From the NCBI GenBank assembly GCA_937912115.1, contig CALDOI010000186.1, positions 1 through 36,317 of the forward strand: a DNA stretch of 36,317 nt. Reading direction: 5' to 3'. The stretch comes from an uncultured Bacteroidota bacterium. GTDB taxonomy: Bacteria; Bacteroidota; Bacteroidia; Bacteroidales; F082. Positions 24,436-32,974 of the stretch are shown piece after piece. Positions within the stretch are counted from its first letter, which is position 1; the number at the start of each line of letters is the position of its first letter. The translations under genes and the position numbers were made by a program. Below the pieces are notes generated by a model. That model was not told the origin of the DNA, made no database searches, and saw only the letters and a list, made by a program, of their open reading frames with translations.

Positions 24436-25251
24436 TTACACCACTCCAGAATTGTTACTTATCATTCTAATCAGTACCAAAATAGGTACTATTTCGAGCG
24501 TGCAAAGGTACAAAATAATATGTAATGCTGAAAACATCGTGCTTGATTTTCCAATTATCATAATTTTCATCAACCTGACAACTTGTAAAAATGCTATGGC
24601 AACAAGAGCTAAATATATTATTATACTACCCTTTATGTACATTATTAACAATATAACAGGAACTAAAATTACGCCTGTAATAAAAAAAATATTCCTGCTG
24701 GTAACAACTTGTTGCTTCCTCATTTTATGAGTTTGAAAAATAATTGATGTACTATAAATAACAATTATTCTATATAATAACAACACCCCCAGTGCTAAAT
24801 ATATATAACCTAGAATTTCAAGGTTTGACAATCCTACTATACTATATGGATAATGGTTCTGTAGTAGAATTAAAATAAAAATTCCGGTTGATACAATAAA
24901 ATTCAACCAAAAAAAACCAGTTATTAATGTGCCAGGAACTTTAATATTGGCATGCCCACCCGGCCGTGATAGTTGATTCTCCAGCCTTAACGAAAAAATC
25001 ATTGAAAAACGATCGGGCATAAAATGCCAAATAATGGCAATAAGGCCTAACAGTATAATTATGGAATAAGTTATAATATCTATTATGGGATCTATAGTAA
25101 TAACAACCGGCTCTATGTTTAAAGACTTCATTTGCAAAAAGTCGATCATTACTGGCTGTGTTACAGTATCACAAATAATTGAATCATGGTTTACCAGGAA
25201 AGTATTATTAACTCCAACAACATCAAAGTAGCTTAGTAAACTATCATTCAT
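24436..25251 (-). CDS. DUF4271 membrane protein
   Basis: This 271-aa protein has an N-terminal extracytoplasmic segment (about 1-55), then about seven hydrophobic helices with the LRLENQLSRPGGHAN loop near residue 80. It matches the DUF4271 family, which sits next to hemD in many Bacteroidota; function unknown. It is the first gene of a two-gene operon with hemD and has a strong promoter upstream. Confidence 0.75.
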   Translation of the reverse strand: MNDSLLSYFDVVGVNNTFLVNHDSIICDTVTQPVMIDFLQMKSLNIEPVVITIDPIIDIITYSIIILLGLIAIIWHFMPDRFSMIFSLRLENQLSRPGGHANIKVPGTLITGFFWLNFIVSTGIFILILLQNHYPYSIVGLSNLEILGYIYLALGVLLLYRIIVIYSTSIIFQTHKMRKQQVVTSRNIFFITGVILVPVILLIMYIKGSIIIYLALVAIAFLQVVRLMKIMIIGKSSTMFSALHIILYLCTLEIVPILVLIRMISNNSGVV

Positions 25252-25281
25252 AATTCTATTAATTCAAATATTCTGCATGTG

Positions 25282-25311
25282 CAAAAGTAAAAATTAGCTT
25301 GTTACTTCAAA
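25282..25311 (-). promoter_or_regulatory. Consensus Bacteroidota promoter for DUF4271-hemD
   Basis: Read on the minus strand: -33 box TTTG (25308-25311), 18-nt spacer, -7 box TACTTTTG (25282-25289). This is a full match to TTTG-N19-TAnnTTTG within normal spacing, 30 nt before the start codon at 25251. Confidence 0.7.
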
Positions 25312-25346
25312 CTAGTTTTTGAAATATATAAGTAATAAGTTTTTTT

Positions 25347-25389
25347 CTGTTAATCGATTAACAGCAAACCAAAATTTTGACTATATTTG
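25347..25389 (+). promoter_or_regulatory. Perfect 18-bp palindrome at the -33 position of a candidate promoter upstream of adk
   Basis: CTGTTAATCGATTAACAG (25347-25364) is a perfect palindrome. TATATTTG (25382-25389) is a -7 consensus 17 nt downstream, so the palindrome takes the place of the -33 box, as expected for a bound regulator. The start codon at 25565 is about 170 nt from the predicted start of transcription, a long leader with no gene or known riboswitch that I can identify. It lies in the 25252-25564 gap. Confidence 0.45.
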
Positions 25390-25564
25390 GGGATTAAATA
25401 ATGATTCTCTGAGATTTTAGTTGAATTATTATACGTACTAAATTATTCTGAAAAAACTATATAAAAAACTGCCTGTTCAAATAACTACTAATCAAGAATT
25501 ACAAATATTGAATAAATTGACCAATAAATATAGTGCATTCTAATTCATTAAAACCGTTAATTTT

Positions 25565-26143
25565 ATGCTTAATATTGTAATATTTGGCCCTCCCGGATGT
25601 GGCAAAGGTACGCAGTCGGTGAGGCTTACTGAAAAGTACAATCTTGTTCATTTATCCACAGGAGATGTAATCAGAAAAGAAATTAAATCCGGGTCTGATT
25701 TTGGCTTACAGCTTAGCAGCATTGTTGAAAAAGGAGAACTTGTTCCATATGAACTTATTATCAAAATTCTTGAATCAGCTTTAGCACAGAACAAATCTTC
25801 TAACGGATTTATTTTTGATGGATTTCCACGAACCATTGATCAAGCAATTGATCTTGATAAAATTCTTGCAAAGGATAATCAGGCGATTTCAATGGTGGTA
25901 TCATTATGTATACATGATGAAAAGGTAGTTGAAAGGCTACTCAACCGTGCCAAAATAGAAGGCAGAAAAGATGATAATGAAGATGTTATAAAGAATAGAC
26001 TTAGAATTTACAAAGAACAAACCTGTCCGTTAATCGACTTTTACCGTAAGCAAGGAAAGTACGTTGAAGTAGATGGTGATTGCGGAATTTATGATATTTT
26101 TTGTCAAATAAGCAAAATTATTGACAGTAAAGAGGTGGCGTAG
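25565..26143 (+). CDS. adk: Adenylate kinase
   Basis: This 192-aa enzyme interconverts ATP + AMP and 2 ADP. It has the P-loop GPPGCGKGT (8-16), LSTGDVIRKEI (30-40), DGFPRT (85-90) and the short-lid form, with NRAKIEGRKDDNED in place of the long zinc-type lid. Length is normal for the short-lid group. The gene is convergent with ackA across a palindromic repeat. Confidence 0.93.
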   Translation: MLNIVIFGPPGCGKGTQSVRLTEKYNLVHLSTGDVIRKEIKSGSDFGLQLSSIVEKGELVPYELIIKILESALAQNKSSNGFIFDGFPRTIDQAIDLDKILAKDNQAISMVVSLCIHDEKVVERLLNRAKIEGRKDDNEDVIKNRLRIYKEQTCPLIDFYRKQGKYVEVDGDCGIYDIFCQISKIIDSKEVA

Positions 26144-26151
26144 TTAATTGA

Positions 26152-26225
26152 TTGTCATTCTGAGAGTGGCGTAAAATTTCATAATTATTTTGAATAGAGA
26201 TTCTTCGCTGCGCTCAGAATGACAA
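26152..26225. repeat. TGTCATTCTGA-type palindrome between convergent adk and ackA
   Basis: TTGTCATTCTGAG (26152-26164) and CTCAGAATGACAA (26213-26225) are perfect 13-bp inverted repeats. The end sequence matches the element at 10468. Placed between two convergent genes, it probably doubles as a two-way terminator. Confidence 0.7.
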
Positions 26226-26237
26226 AACATAAGGAAA

Positions 26238-27431
26238 TCAGGATACAATATTGTATGTATCTTTTGCGATCATTAGTTCTTCATCAGTTGGAACAACCAT
26301 TACTTTAACTTTTGAATCCTTAGCAGAAAGCATCAATTCTTCGCCTTTAATATTGGCATTAGTTGGATCAGTAGTAACACCCATGAATTCCAATCCCGTG
26401 AGTATTCTTTTCCGTGTTTCAGGATCTCTTTCCCCAATACCGCCTGTAAAAACAATCACATCAACACCGCCAAGTGCAGCTGCGTATGAACCAATATATT
26501 TTTTAACTCTATAGGCAAACATCTTTAAAGCTAAAGCAGCTCTTTTATTTCCTTGTTCAGCAGCTATTTCAAGATCTCGCATATCAGATGAAACACCCGA
26601 TATTCCTAACAATCCAGAAAATTTATTAATCAATGTACTTGTATAATTAATACTGGTATCTTCCTTACTTGCCATATACAATAATGCCCCAGGATCGAGG
26701 TCACCGGTACGAGTACCCATAATGAGACCTTCAGTTGGAGTCATTCCCATTGATGTATCAATCGATTTTCCATTTAAGATAGCAGCAACCGAGGAACCAT
26801 TCCCAAGGTGACATGTAATGATTTTTTGAGTTGAGATATCAATACCCAGTATTTCACAAGCACGTGCACTTACATACTTATGGCTTGTTCCATGAAATCC
26901 ATAGCGCCGAATCTTATACTTTTCGTAAAGTACATATGGGATTGCGTACAAATACGAATGCTCAGGCATTGTTTGATGAAATGCAGTATCAAAAACACCT
27001 ACCTGTTCAACATTAGGAAGTAATTGTTGCATTGCATAGATACCATTTAAGTTAGGAGGATTATGCAGAGGTGCAAGGTCGGATGATTTTTCCAAAGCTT
27101 TAATAACATCACCGTTAATTAAAACGCTGCCACTAAACTCTTCACCACCATGAACAACCCTATGGCCAACTGCATTTATCTCCTCGATATTATTAATGCT
27201 ACCATATTTTTCGCTTGTCATAATACCTAACAGGTACTCAATACCTTGCTGGTGATCAAGAATTTCGCCTTCGAGTACCAGGGCATCATGTCCTTCTCGC
27301 TTATGTTTTATTAAACTTCCTTTTAACCCAATCTTATCAACCAAACCTTTAGCAATTACTCTGCTTGATGGCATATCAAAAAGTTGATATTTTATTGATG
27401 AACTTCCACAATTTAAAACAATGATTTTCAT
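26238..27431 (-). CDS. ackA: Acetate kinase
   Basis: This 397-aa enzyme interconverts acetate + ATP and acetyl phosphate + ADP. It has the N-terminal phosphate motif NCGSSSIKYQLFD (7-19), GHRVVHGGEEF, VFDTAFHQTMP, YGFHGTSHKYVS, GNGSSVAAI and VDVIVFTGGIGERD, all in family order; length is normal. It starts 4 nt after the hydroxyacyl-CoA dehydrogenase stop, so the two are co-transcribed. A phosphotransacetylase gene, its usual partner, is not in the window. Confidence 0.95.
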   Translation of the reverse strand: MKIIVLNCGSSSIKYQLFDMPSSRVIAKGLVDKIGLKGSLIKHKREGHDALVLEGEILDHQQGIEYLLGIMTSEKYGSINNIEEINAVGHRVVHGGEEFSGSVLINGDVIKALEKSSDLAPLHNPPNLNGIYAMQQLLPNVEQVGVFDTAFHQTMPEHSYLYAIPYVLYEKYKIRRYGFHGTSHKYVSARACEILGIDISTQKIITCHLGNGSSVAAILNGKSIDTSMGMTPTEGLIMGTRTGDLDPGALLYMASKEDTSINYTSTLINKFSGLLGISGVSSDMRDLEIAAEQGNKRAALALKMFAYRVKKYIGSYAAALGGVDVIVFTGGIGERDPETRKRILTGLEFMGVTTDPTNANIKGEELMLSAKDSKVKVMVVPTDEELMIAKDTYNIVS

Positions 27432-27435
27432 ATAT

Positions 27436-28395
27436 CTACTTTATTATTGCACATGTTATTGTATTACTTACCGGCTTTTCATTTTCGTAATTGTAAAAAC
27501 CTCTACCCACTGATCTTCCCAGATAATTTGCCCTTACAAGTCTTTTAATAACCGGAGAAGCTTTATACTTACTTTCACCGAATTCAGCATAAAGATTTTC
27601 CATAAATTTCAATACCTTGTCAAGGCCAATTTTATCGGCCAGCTCGAATGGGCCCACATTATGACCAAAGGTTTCGCGCATTGTAAGATCGATATCATAA
27701 ACCGAAGCAACTCCTTCCATTAATATTTCACATGCTTCATTAATAACTGGTATAATCATTCTGGTACTAATGTTACCAGGTGATTCATGAATATAAATAC
27801 CCTTTCTTCCAATCATCTGGCAAAATCTCATAACTTTTTCATGAGCTATTTCCGTTGATTTAACACCATTAACAACTTCCACAATAGTGGTTTTATCGAT
27901 TGGCTCAATAAAATGCATTCCCACTGCACGTCCAGGATTTTTCAGAACTTTTGCCAGATCGGAAATCATTAAAGTACTAATGTTTGATGAAATAATTGCA
28001 TCTTCCCTAACAACTGCCTCTATCTTGCTAAATATATCCTGACGCAGCTCAATCATAGTTCCTTTTTTTCTGGAGCTAATGGCTTCTATAACAATATCAC
28101 AATTCTTAAGATTATTAAAATCGGTAGATCCAACAATACGCGACAGCACTAGCCGTTTTTCCGAAGATGTCATTCCCCAGTGGTTTATCTCATTATCTAA
28201 CTGCGCTTCCAGATCGCCATAGATTTCTTTGATCCGATCTTCTGTTGTATCAACAAAAACAACATCTATTCCAAATCTAGCCACAAGAAGTGTAATGCCT
28301 TGTCCAACCGAACCACAACCCACAACTCCAACTGCATGTATTTTACCTTTAACCTTTAACTTGTCGCCAAGACCAAACTCTGTTAACTGACTCAT
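27436..28395 (-). CDS. 3-hydroxyacyl-CoA dehydrogenase family protein, divergent active site
   Basis: This 319-aa NAD-binding protein of the 3-hydroxybutyryl-CoA dehydrogenase family has the Rossmann motif GVVGCGSVGQG (23-33). Catalytic Ser140, His161 and Glu173 are in place (SNISTL, GMHFIEP, IVEVVNG). The usual HFFNP box reads HFIEP, and the conserved Asn of the PGFxxNR segment is Thr211 (PGNISTRMI). The C-terminal dimer domain is present (FGHNVGPFELADKIGLD). It should bind a hydroxyacyl-CoA-like substrate, but activity or substrate may be altered. It is the first gene of a two-gene operon with ackA. Confidence 0.85.
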   Translation of the reverse strand: MSQLTEFGLGDKLKVKGKIHAVGVVGCGSVGQGITLLVARFGIDVVFVDTTEDRIKEIYGDLEAQLDNEINHWGMTSSEKRLVLSRIVGSTDFNNLKNCDIVIEAISSRKKGTMIELRQDIFSKIEAVVREDAIISSNISTLMISDLAKVLKNPGRAVGMHFIEPIDKTTIVEVVNGVKSTEIAHEKVMRFCQMIGRKGIYIHESPGNISTRMIIPVINEACEILMEGVASVYDIDLTMRETFGHNVGPFELADKIGLDKVLKFMENLYAEFGESKYKASPVIKRLVRANYLGRSVGRGFYNYENEKPVSNTITCAIIK

Positions 28396-28474
28396 TATTA
28401 TACGTTTATTATTTTTTATTATTGAATACTGAATATATTCTTCAGACTACTATTAATCTCGTTTTTTGAGGATG

Positions 28475-28482
28475 CAAAGATA
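28475..28482 (-). promoter_or_regulatory. -7 element for the hydroxyacyl-CoA dehydrogenase-ackA operon
   Basis: TATCTTTG on the minus strand is a strong match to TAnnTTTG, 79 nt before the start codon at 28395. No convincing -33 box. The rest of the 28396-28683 gap is AT-rich and shows nothing else. Confidence 0.5.
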
Positions 28483-28683
28483 CTCCTCTTTAGGATAACT
28501 ACTAACATTTTTGTATTACATTCAGTTCATTTTCCCCAAGTGGCTCCGGAAATATCTGCTCGATTTTAGGCTCAATTTGTTAGAGGCAAACTATAGGTTT
28601 TTTATCCCATAATTTTGGAAAAATCTACAAGTACAAAAACCAATAATAATGTACAATTGTAATACTTCCTTTATCAAAAAAAT

Positions 28684-31368
28684 CTATACCATATCTTTAA
28701 ATACTGTTACTGTAGTATCGTCATTGAAATGAACTTTGAAGTCAAGTTTTCTAAAAACGGATATCATAGCTTTATTATCCGAGGTTGTTTCGGCTGATAG
28801 CATTTTAATACCAACATTTGCAGCTATTTCAACACAAAACTGAGTTAATATATATCCTAACTCATTGTGTTGCCAATCATCAGGAACAAGAACTGCATAC
28901 TCAGCAGATACTACATCAGGATCTGCAATTAGTCTGCCAACACCTATTAAACGCTTCCTTCCTTCGAAATCAATTTCAGCTACTATTCCCATTTCTCGGT
29001 CATAGTCTATATAACAAAATTGTGTTGCAACTTCATGCGAATTAAAATGAAAATCATATCTAAATCTATGGTAAATTGATTCTTTGGAGCAACTGGCCAA
29101 CATTTCAAGCCAAAGTGCTTCATCCTCTGGTTTTATAGGACGCAACAATACATCAGTACCATCTCGTAATTTTGCTTTTTTCCTTATTCTTTCGGGATAT
29201 GGGCGCAGTATCAGATGTGAGTAATCCGGATTTTCATGCCCAATCATATTCTGATCGATTACTATCCGCGCATCCAATGCGATAACATCATCATGAGTTA
29301 CAATTAGAGGATTAATATCAAGCTCTTCAATTTCAGGATAATCAGCTGCAAGATATGAAAGCCTGATCAGTACCTCAATTAACTTTTCGATGTTTTTTGG
29401 TTTACTTCCTCTGTATCCTTCAAGTAGCGGATACATTTTCAGTGACTCAAGCATTTGACGAGCAAGTTGTTCGTTTAAGGGGGGAAATTCGAGTCGTTTA
29501 TCATTTAGAAGTTCCGCACTGGTTCCTCCCATTCCCGCAAGCAATACAGTCCCAAATAATTTATCTTTCTTAATACCGAGGATCATTTCAACATCATCAG
29601 AAGTGTCGATCATTTTTTGAACGGTGATCCCGTCAATCTTCGCATTGGGCACTTTTGCTGATACTGTCTCCAGCATATTTTTATAGTTTGCCCTTACTAT
29701 TGATTCATTTTCAAGGTTTAACGACACACCACCAACATCGAATTTATGGGAAATATCGGGAGAACTTATCTTTAGTACAACAGGGTAACCTTTTTTCTTT
29801 GCTATTTCAACTGCCTGATCTTCATTTAATGCTAATTCGGGATGTGTGGTTGCTATACCGTAATCATTTATCAGTTGTTTTGAATCATCTTCTGAAAGCA
29901 CCTTCGATTTGGTAAAAATTCCTTCCGTATATTTTTTTCGCAAACTGGCTCGATTGTAATTAAATGAAACAGGGACATCCTTTGGGGTTTCAAATAGCAG
30001 CTCAAGGTTATTAATATATCTTGTCATTGTCATGAACGTTCGCATAGCCTGTCCGGGAGTGGCATAAGCTGCAATTTCTGCATGATTAAGTATTTCCAAA
30101 CCTGCACGCATACTGGTTCCACCCAACCAAGCAGCCATAATAAATTTGGATGTATTACCCGAAATATCAACAATTGCCTGGGCTGTTGCTGTTGGGTTGG
30201 TCATTGCCTGTGGAGTAAGTATCACCAAAACGGCATCAACATTTTCATCTTCAAGAACAATACTTGTGGCACTTGAAATTCTGGCAGGGGATGCGTCTCC
30301 CAACACATCAACCGGATTTCCGTGCGACCAATATGATGGCAGCAATTCATTAAGTTTACCCATAGTGGTTTCAGATAGTTTCACAAGTTTACCACCAAGG
30401 GATATAAGTGTATCTGTTGCCATAACACCGGGACCACCAGCGTTTGTAACAATCGCTAATCCTGTACCTTTTGGCATACGCTTTCTGCCAACAAGATCTG
30501 CAAAATCAAAAATATTACCAATATCATAAACTCGGGCCATACCAGCTCTTCTAAATACCGCATCATAAATGGCATCTTCTGATGCAAGTGCCCCAGTATG
30601 GGAAGCTGCTGCCGCAGCAGATTCAGGAAAACGTCCTGATTTATAAACAATTATCGGTTTCTTACGTGCGAAAGCACGTGCTGCCGACATAAATGACCGG
30701 GCGTCGGTTAACGACTCTACATATAGTATTATTGATTTTGTATTATTATCCTGACCCAGATAATCTATTAAATCACCGAAGGTAACATCAACGGAGTTAC
30801 CAATTGAAATGAAATAAGAAAAGCCGATTTTGGCTTCGTTAGCCCAATCAAGCATAGAAGCACCAAGTGCACCTGATTGTGAAATGAATGCTACTTTTCC
30901 CTTTTTTGGCATTCCATTTGCGAAACTAACATTAAGCTTATTTCTTGGAGCAATTATTCCAAGACAGTTAGGTCCTATTGCTCTCATGTCGGGGTATTTA
31001 TTAATACAATCCTTCACCCTTTGCTCAAGTATCTTACCTTCTTCACCCGATTCTTTAAAACCTGCAGACATTATTATTATACCAAAAATTCCAGCGTTAC
31101 CACATTCATCAATAATATCTGGAACCTGTTCGGCAGGAGTCATTATAACTGCAAGATCCGGAGTTTTAGGAAGGCTGGCTACATTTGGATAACATGGGAT
31201 GCCCATTACTGCCTCACGTTTTGGGTTTACAGGATAAACAACTCCGTGGAACCCTCCACCAACAAGGTTTTTTAATGTCATCCCACCAACACTATTCGGA
31301 TCGTTTGATACCCCAATAAGGGCAATTCTATTTGGGCGAAAAATGCTATCTAGCTTTCTAATTGGCAT
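28684..31368 (-). CDS. ADP-forming acetyl/acyl-CoA synthetase fused to a GNAT domain
   Basis: This 894-aa protein joins an NDP-forming acyl-CoA synthetase (CoA-binding and ligase domains, about 1-460; ATP-grasp, about 480-715) to a C-terminal GNAT acetyltransferase domain (about 738-894). His257 in AAASHTGAL is the phospho-His of active enzymes; in PatZ/YfiQ-type acetyltransferases this residue is usually lost, so ligase activity is plausible here. The GNAT cofactor loop reads QHNELGY, with Glu where Gly is usual in QxxGxG, so acetyltransferase activity is less certain. It could make ATP from acetyl-CoA during fermentation, or act on acetate. Neighbours are acetate-metabolism genes on the same strand. 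Confidence 0.88.
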   Translation of the reverse strand: MPIRKLDSIFRPNRIALIGVSNDPNSVGGMTLKNLVGGGFHGVVYPVNPKREAVMGIPCYPNVASLPKTPDLAVIMTPAEQVPDIIDECGNAGIFGIIIMSAGFKESGEEGKILEQRVKDCINKYPDMRAIGPNCLGIIAPRNKLNVSFANGMPKKGKVAFISQSGALGASMLDWANEAKIGFSYFISIGNSVDVTFGDLIDYLGQDNNTKSIILYVESLTDARSFMSAARAFARKKPIIVYKSGRFPESAAAAASHTGALASEDAIYDAVFRRAGMARVYDIGNIFDFADLVGRKRMPKGTGLAIVTNAGGPGVMATDTLISLGGKLVKLSETTMGKLNELLPSYWSHGNPVDVLGDASPARISSATSIVLEDENVDAVLVILTPQAMTNPTATAQAIVDISGNTSKFIMAAWLGGTSMRAGLEILNHAEIAAYATPGQAMRTFMTMTRYINNLELLFETPKDVPVSFNYNRASLRKKYTEGIFTKSKVLSEDDSKQLINDYGIATTHPELALNEDQAVEIAKKKGYPVVLKISSPDISHKFDVGGVSLNLENESIVRANYKNMLETVSAKVPNAKIDGITVQKMIDTSDDVEMILGIKKDKLFGTVLLAGMGGTSAELLNDKRLEFPPLNEQLARQMLESLKMYPLLEGYRGSKPKNIEKLIEVLIRLSYLAADYPEIEELDINPLIVTHDDVIALDARIVIDQNMIGHENPDYSHLILRPYPERIRKKAKLRDGTDVLLRPIKPEDEALWLEMLASCSKESIYHRFRYDFHFNSHEVATQFCYIDYDREMGIVAEIDFEGRKRLIGVGRLIADPDVVSAEYAVLVPDDWQHNELGYILTQFCVEIAANVGIKMLSAETTSDNKAMISVFRKLDFKVHFNDDTTVTVFKDMV

Positions 31369-31399
31369 AATCTTAGTATTAATCTCAGTAATTAATTCT

Positions 31400-31435
31400 T
31401 ATAACAGATCAGCTGTTATATATTTCACAAAAATA
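31400..31435 (-). promoter_or_regulatory. Inverted repeat and -7 element upstream of the ADP-forming synthetase
   Basis: TATAACAG (31400-31407) and CTGTTATA (31413-31420) form a perfect 8-bp inverted repeat. On the minus strand TATTTTTG (31428-31435) is a -7 consensus just upstream of it, so the repeat would begin near the start of transcription, as an operator or leader hairpin. Its CTGTTA half resembles that of the palindrome at 25347. Confidence 0.4.
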
Positions 31436-31548
31436 ATTAATGTTGATTAACTTTAGTAGTATTATTGAAGTTATGTGTAAAATGAATCTACTATTTCATT
31501 TTTGTAGTTTTTTTATACCAATTAGGTATTAATATGAGCCAGACATAA

Positions 31549-31584
31549 AAAAATCCCCGGAAGTAATAAACTCCCGGAGATTTT
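31549..31584 (-). terminator. Rho-independent terminator of the MFS transporter gene
   Basis: On the minus strand a 14-position stem (AAAATCTCCGGGAG against CTTCCGGGGATTTT, two mismatches, 7-nt loop) runs into seven T. It lies 50 nt after the transporter stop at 31634. Confidence 0.75.
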
Positions 31585-31633
31585 AGAATAAATATTTTTA
31601 AAATTATATCAGCTATTAATCAAATAATGGCAG

Positions 31634-32881
31634 CTACTTTTTAGCTGGTTTAACCATTATCATTAATACTGTTCCAAATAATACGGCTATACCAGAAATT
31701 GTGAATGCCATTGGGAAATTACCCATATCACCCATAATACCACCGAGTATTGGTCCGAGTATACCACCAACTCCATATGCAAGGAAAACGAAAGGATAGT
31801 TTTGACCCACGTTTTTGGCACCAAAAGTATCAGCAGTTATTGTTGGGAACAAAGCAAAATTACCACCAAAGTTAAATCCAATTAGTGTTGCACCAAGATA
31901 AAGAAGAATCTCGCTTCCAGCCATATATGTAAACATAATAACAAGAATTCCCTGTGTGGCGGTCATAATAATAATTGATGTTTTGCGACCAAGTTTATCA
32001 CTTAGCATTCCCCATACAATTCGTCCAATTCCGTTTGCCAAACTGAAGAATACTGCCATGGCAGTACCAGCAATAGCACTAGCTTCCAACGCTGACAGGC
32101 CATTTGCCTGCAAGGCTTCCATGGGATATAATTTCATCAATCCTATTGACATAAGTCCTGCTCCGGCACTTACAACAAATGTGAAAAAAATCAGGTAGAA
32201 TTGAACCTTACCCAACATTTGTCCACTGGAAAATTCCTTGTCGTCTTTTGCCTCAGCAGCAACAGTTTCAGCCTCTTTATAACCTTCTGGTTTCCATCCG
32301 GCAGGAGGAAATTTCATCCACATACCACCAATAATTACCATAATGGCAAATGCAATACCATAAGTCATAAATGTTGATGATAAACCAATATTTTCAATAA
32401 GATGACCCCATGAACCGGCGAGTTTAACCCAAAGCATTGCACCAAAACCAAATCCTGCAACAGCTAGTCCTGTAATCATTCCTTTTTTATCAGGAAACCA
32501 ACGCATACCAACTGCGATTGGTACTACATAGGCTAAACCAATACCAGCACCACCTACCAGACCAATAAGAAGCATAAGGGCAATAAAGTTTGTGCCTCCA
32601 AATAAACCGGCTAGCAAATAACCTAATCCAAGTATAACACCACCTAACATAGTAAGTTTTTGAGGCCCCAATGTTTTTATTTGTTTACCTGCAACTACCA
32701 TAAAAATAGCAAATGAAGCTAAACCTATCGCGAACACCCATTGAGTATCAGCTTTCGCCCAACCTTCAGAAGTTAAGGAAGGTGTAAATACAGACCATGC
32801 ATAAATTGCTCCTAGTGCCAATTGAATTAATATTGCACCAACAACAACTAAACTACGGTTCATCACTTTTTTATTTTCCAT
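31634..32881 (-). CDS. OFA-family MFS transporter (oxalate/formate antiporter type)
   Basis: This 415-aa protein has 12 predicted membrane helices. LALGAIYAWSVFTPSL in the first helix and AYVVPIAVGMRWFPDKKGMITGLAVAGFG in helices 4-5 are the marks of the OFA (oxalate/formate antiporter) group. The GRIVWGMLSDKLGRKTSI loop is the second MFS signature. A central cytoplasmic loop (EAETVAAEAKDDKEF) is rich in charge. It follows acs on the same strand (93 nt), so a monocarboxylate such as acetate is a fair guess for the substrate. Confidence 0.85.
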   Translation of the reverse strand: MENKKVMNRSLVVVGAILIQLALGAIYAWSVFTPSLTSEGWAKADTQWVFAIGLASFAIFMVVAGKQIKTLGPQKLTMLGGVILGLGYLLAGLFGGTNFIALMLLIGLVGGAGIGLAYVVPIAVGMRWFPDKKGMITGLAVAGFGFGAMLWVKLAGSWGHLIENIGLSSTFMTYGIAFAIMVIIGGMWMKFPPAGWKPEGYKEAETVAAEAKDDKEFSSGQMLGKVQFYLIFFTFVVSAGAGLMSIGLMKLYPMEALQANGLSALEASAIAGTAMAVFFSLANGIGRIVWGMLSDKLGRKTSIIIMTATQGILVIMFTYMAGSEILLYLGATLIGFNFGGNFALFPTITADTFGAKNVGQNYPFVFLAYGVGGILGPILGGIMGDMGNFPMAFTISGIAVLFGTVLMIMVKPAKK

Positions 32882-32920
32882 TATTAATTAGTTTATGTTA
32901 AAATTGTTAAACAAAGACAT

Positions 32921-32952
32921 AATGAGCCAGGAAGATTTCTCCCCGACTCATT
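32921..32952 (-). repeat. Hairpin between acs and the MFS transporter gene
   Basis: AATGAG (32921-32926) pairs with CTCATT (32947-32952), extended inward by GG/CC with some mismatches. No T-run follows on the minus strand, so it may be a processing site or a weak terminator rather than a full stop. Confidence 0.35.
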
Positions 32953-32974
32953 AATTAGTTTGTTTTAAAATAAA

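Noticed and set aside
30146-30529. 127-codon plus-strand frame inside the ADP-forming synthetase
   Set aside because: It is the antisense shadow of a well-conserved gene, with no independent signal.
31400-31420. Same operator family as the Fnr-like sites
   Set aside because: Its half sites (TATAACAG) lack the TGA core; it is a different inverted repeat.
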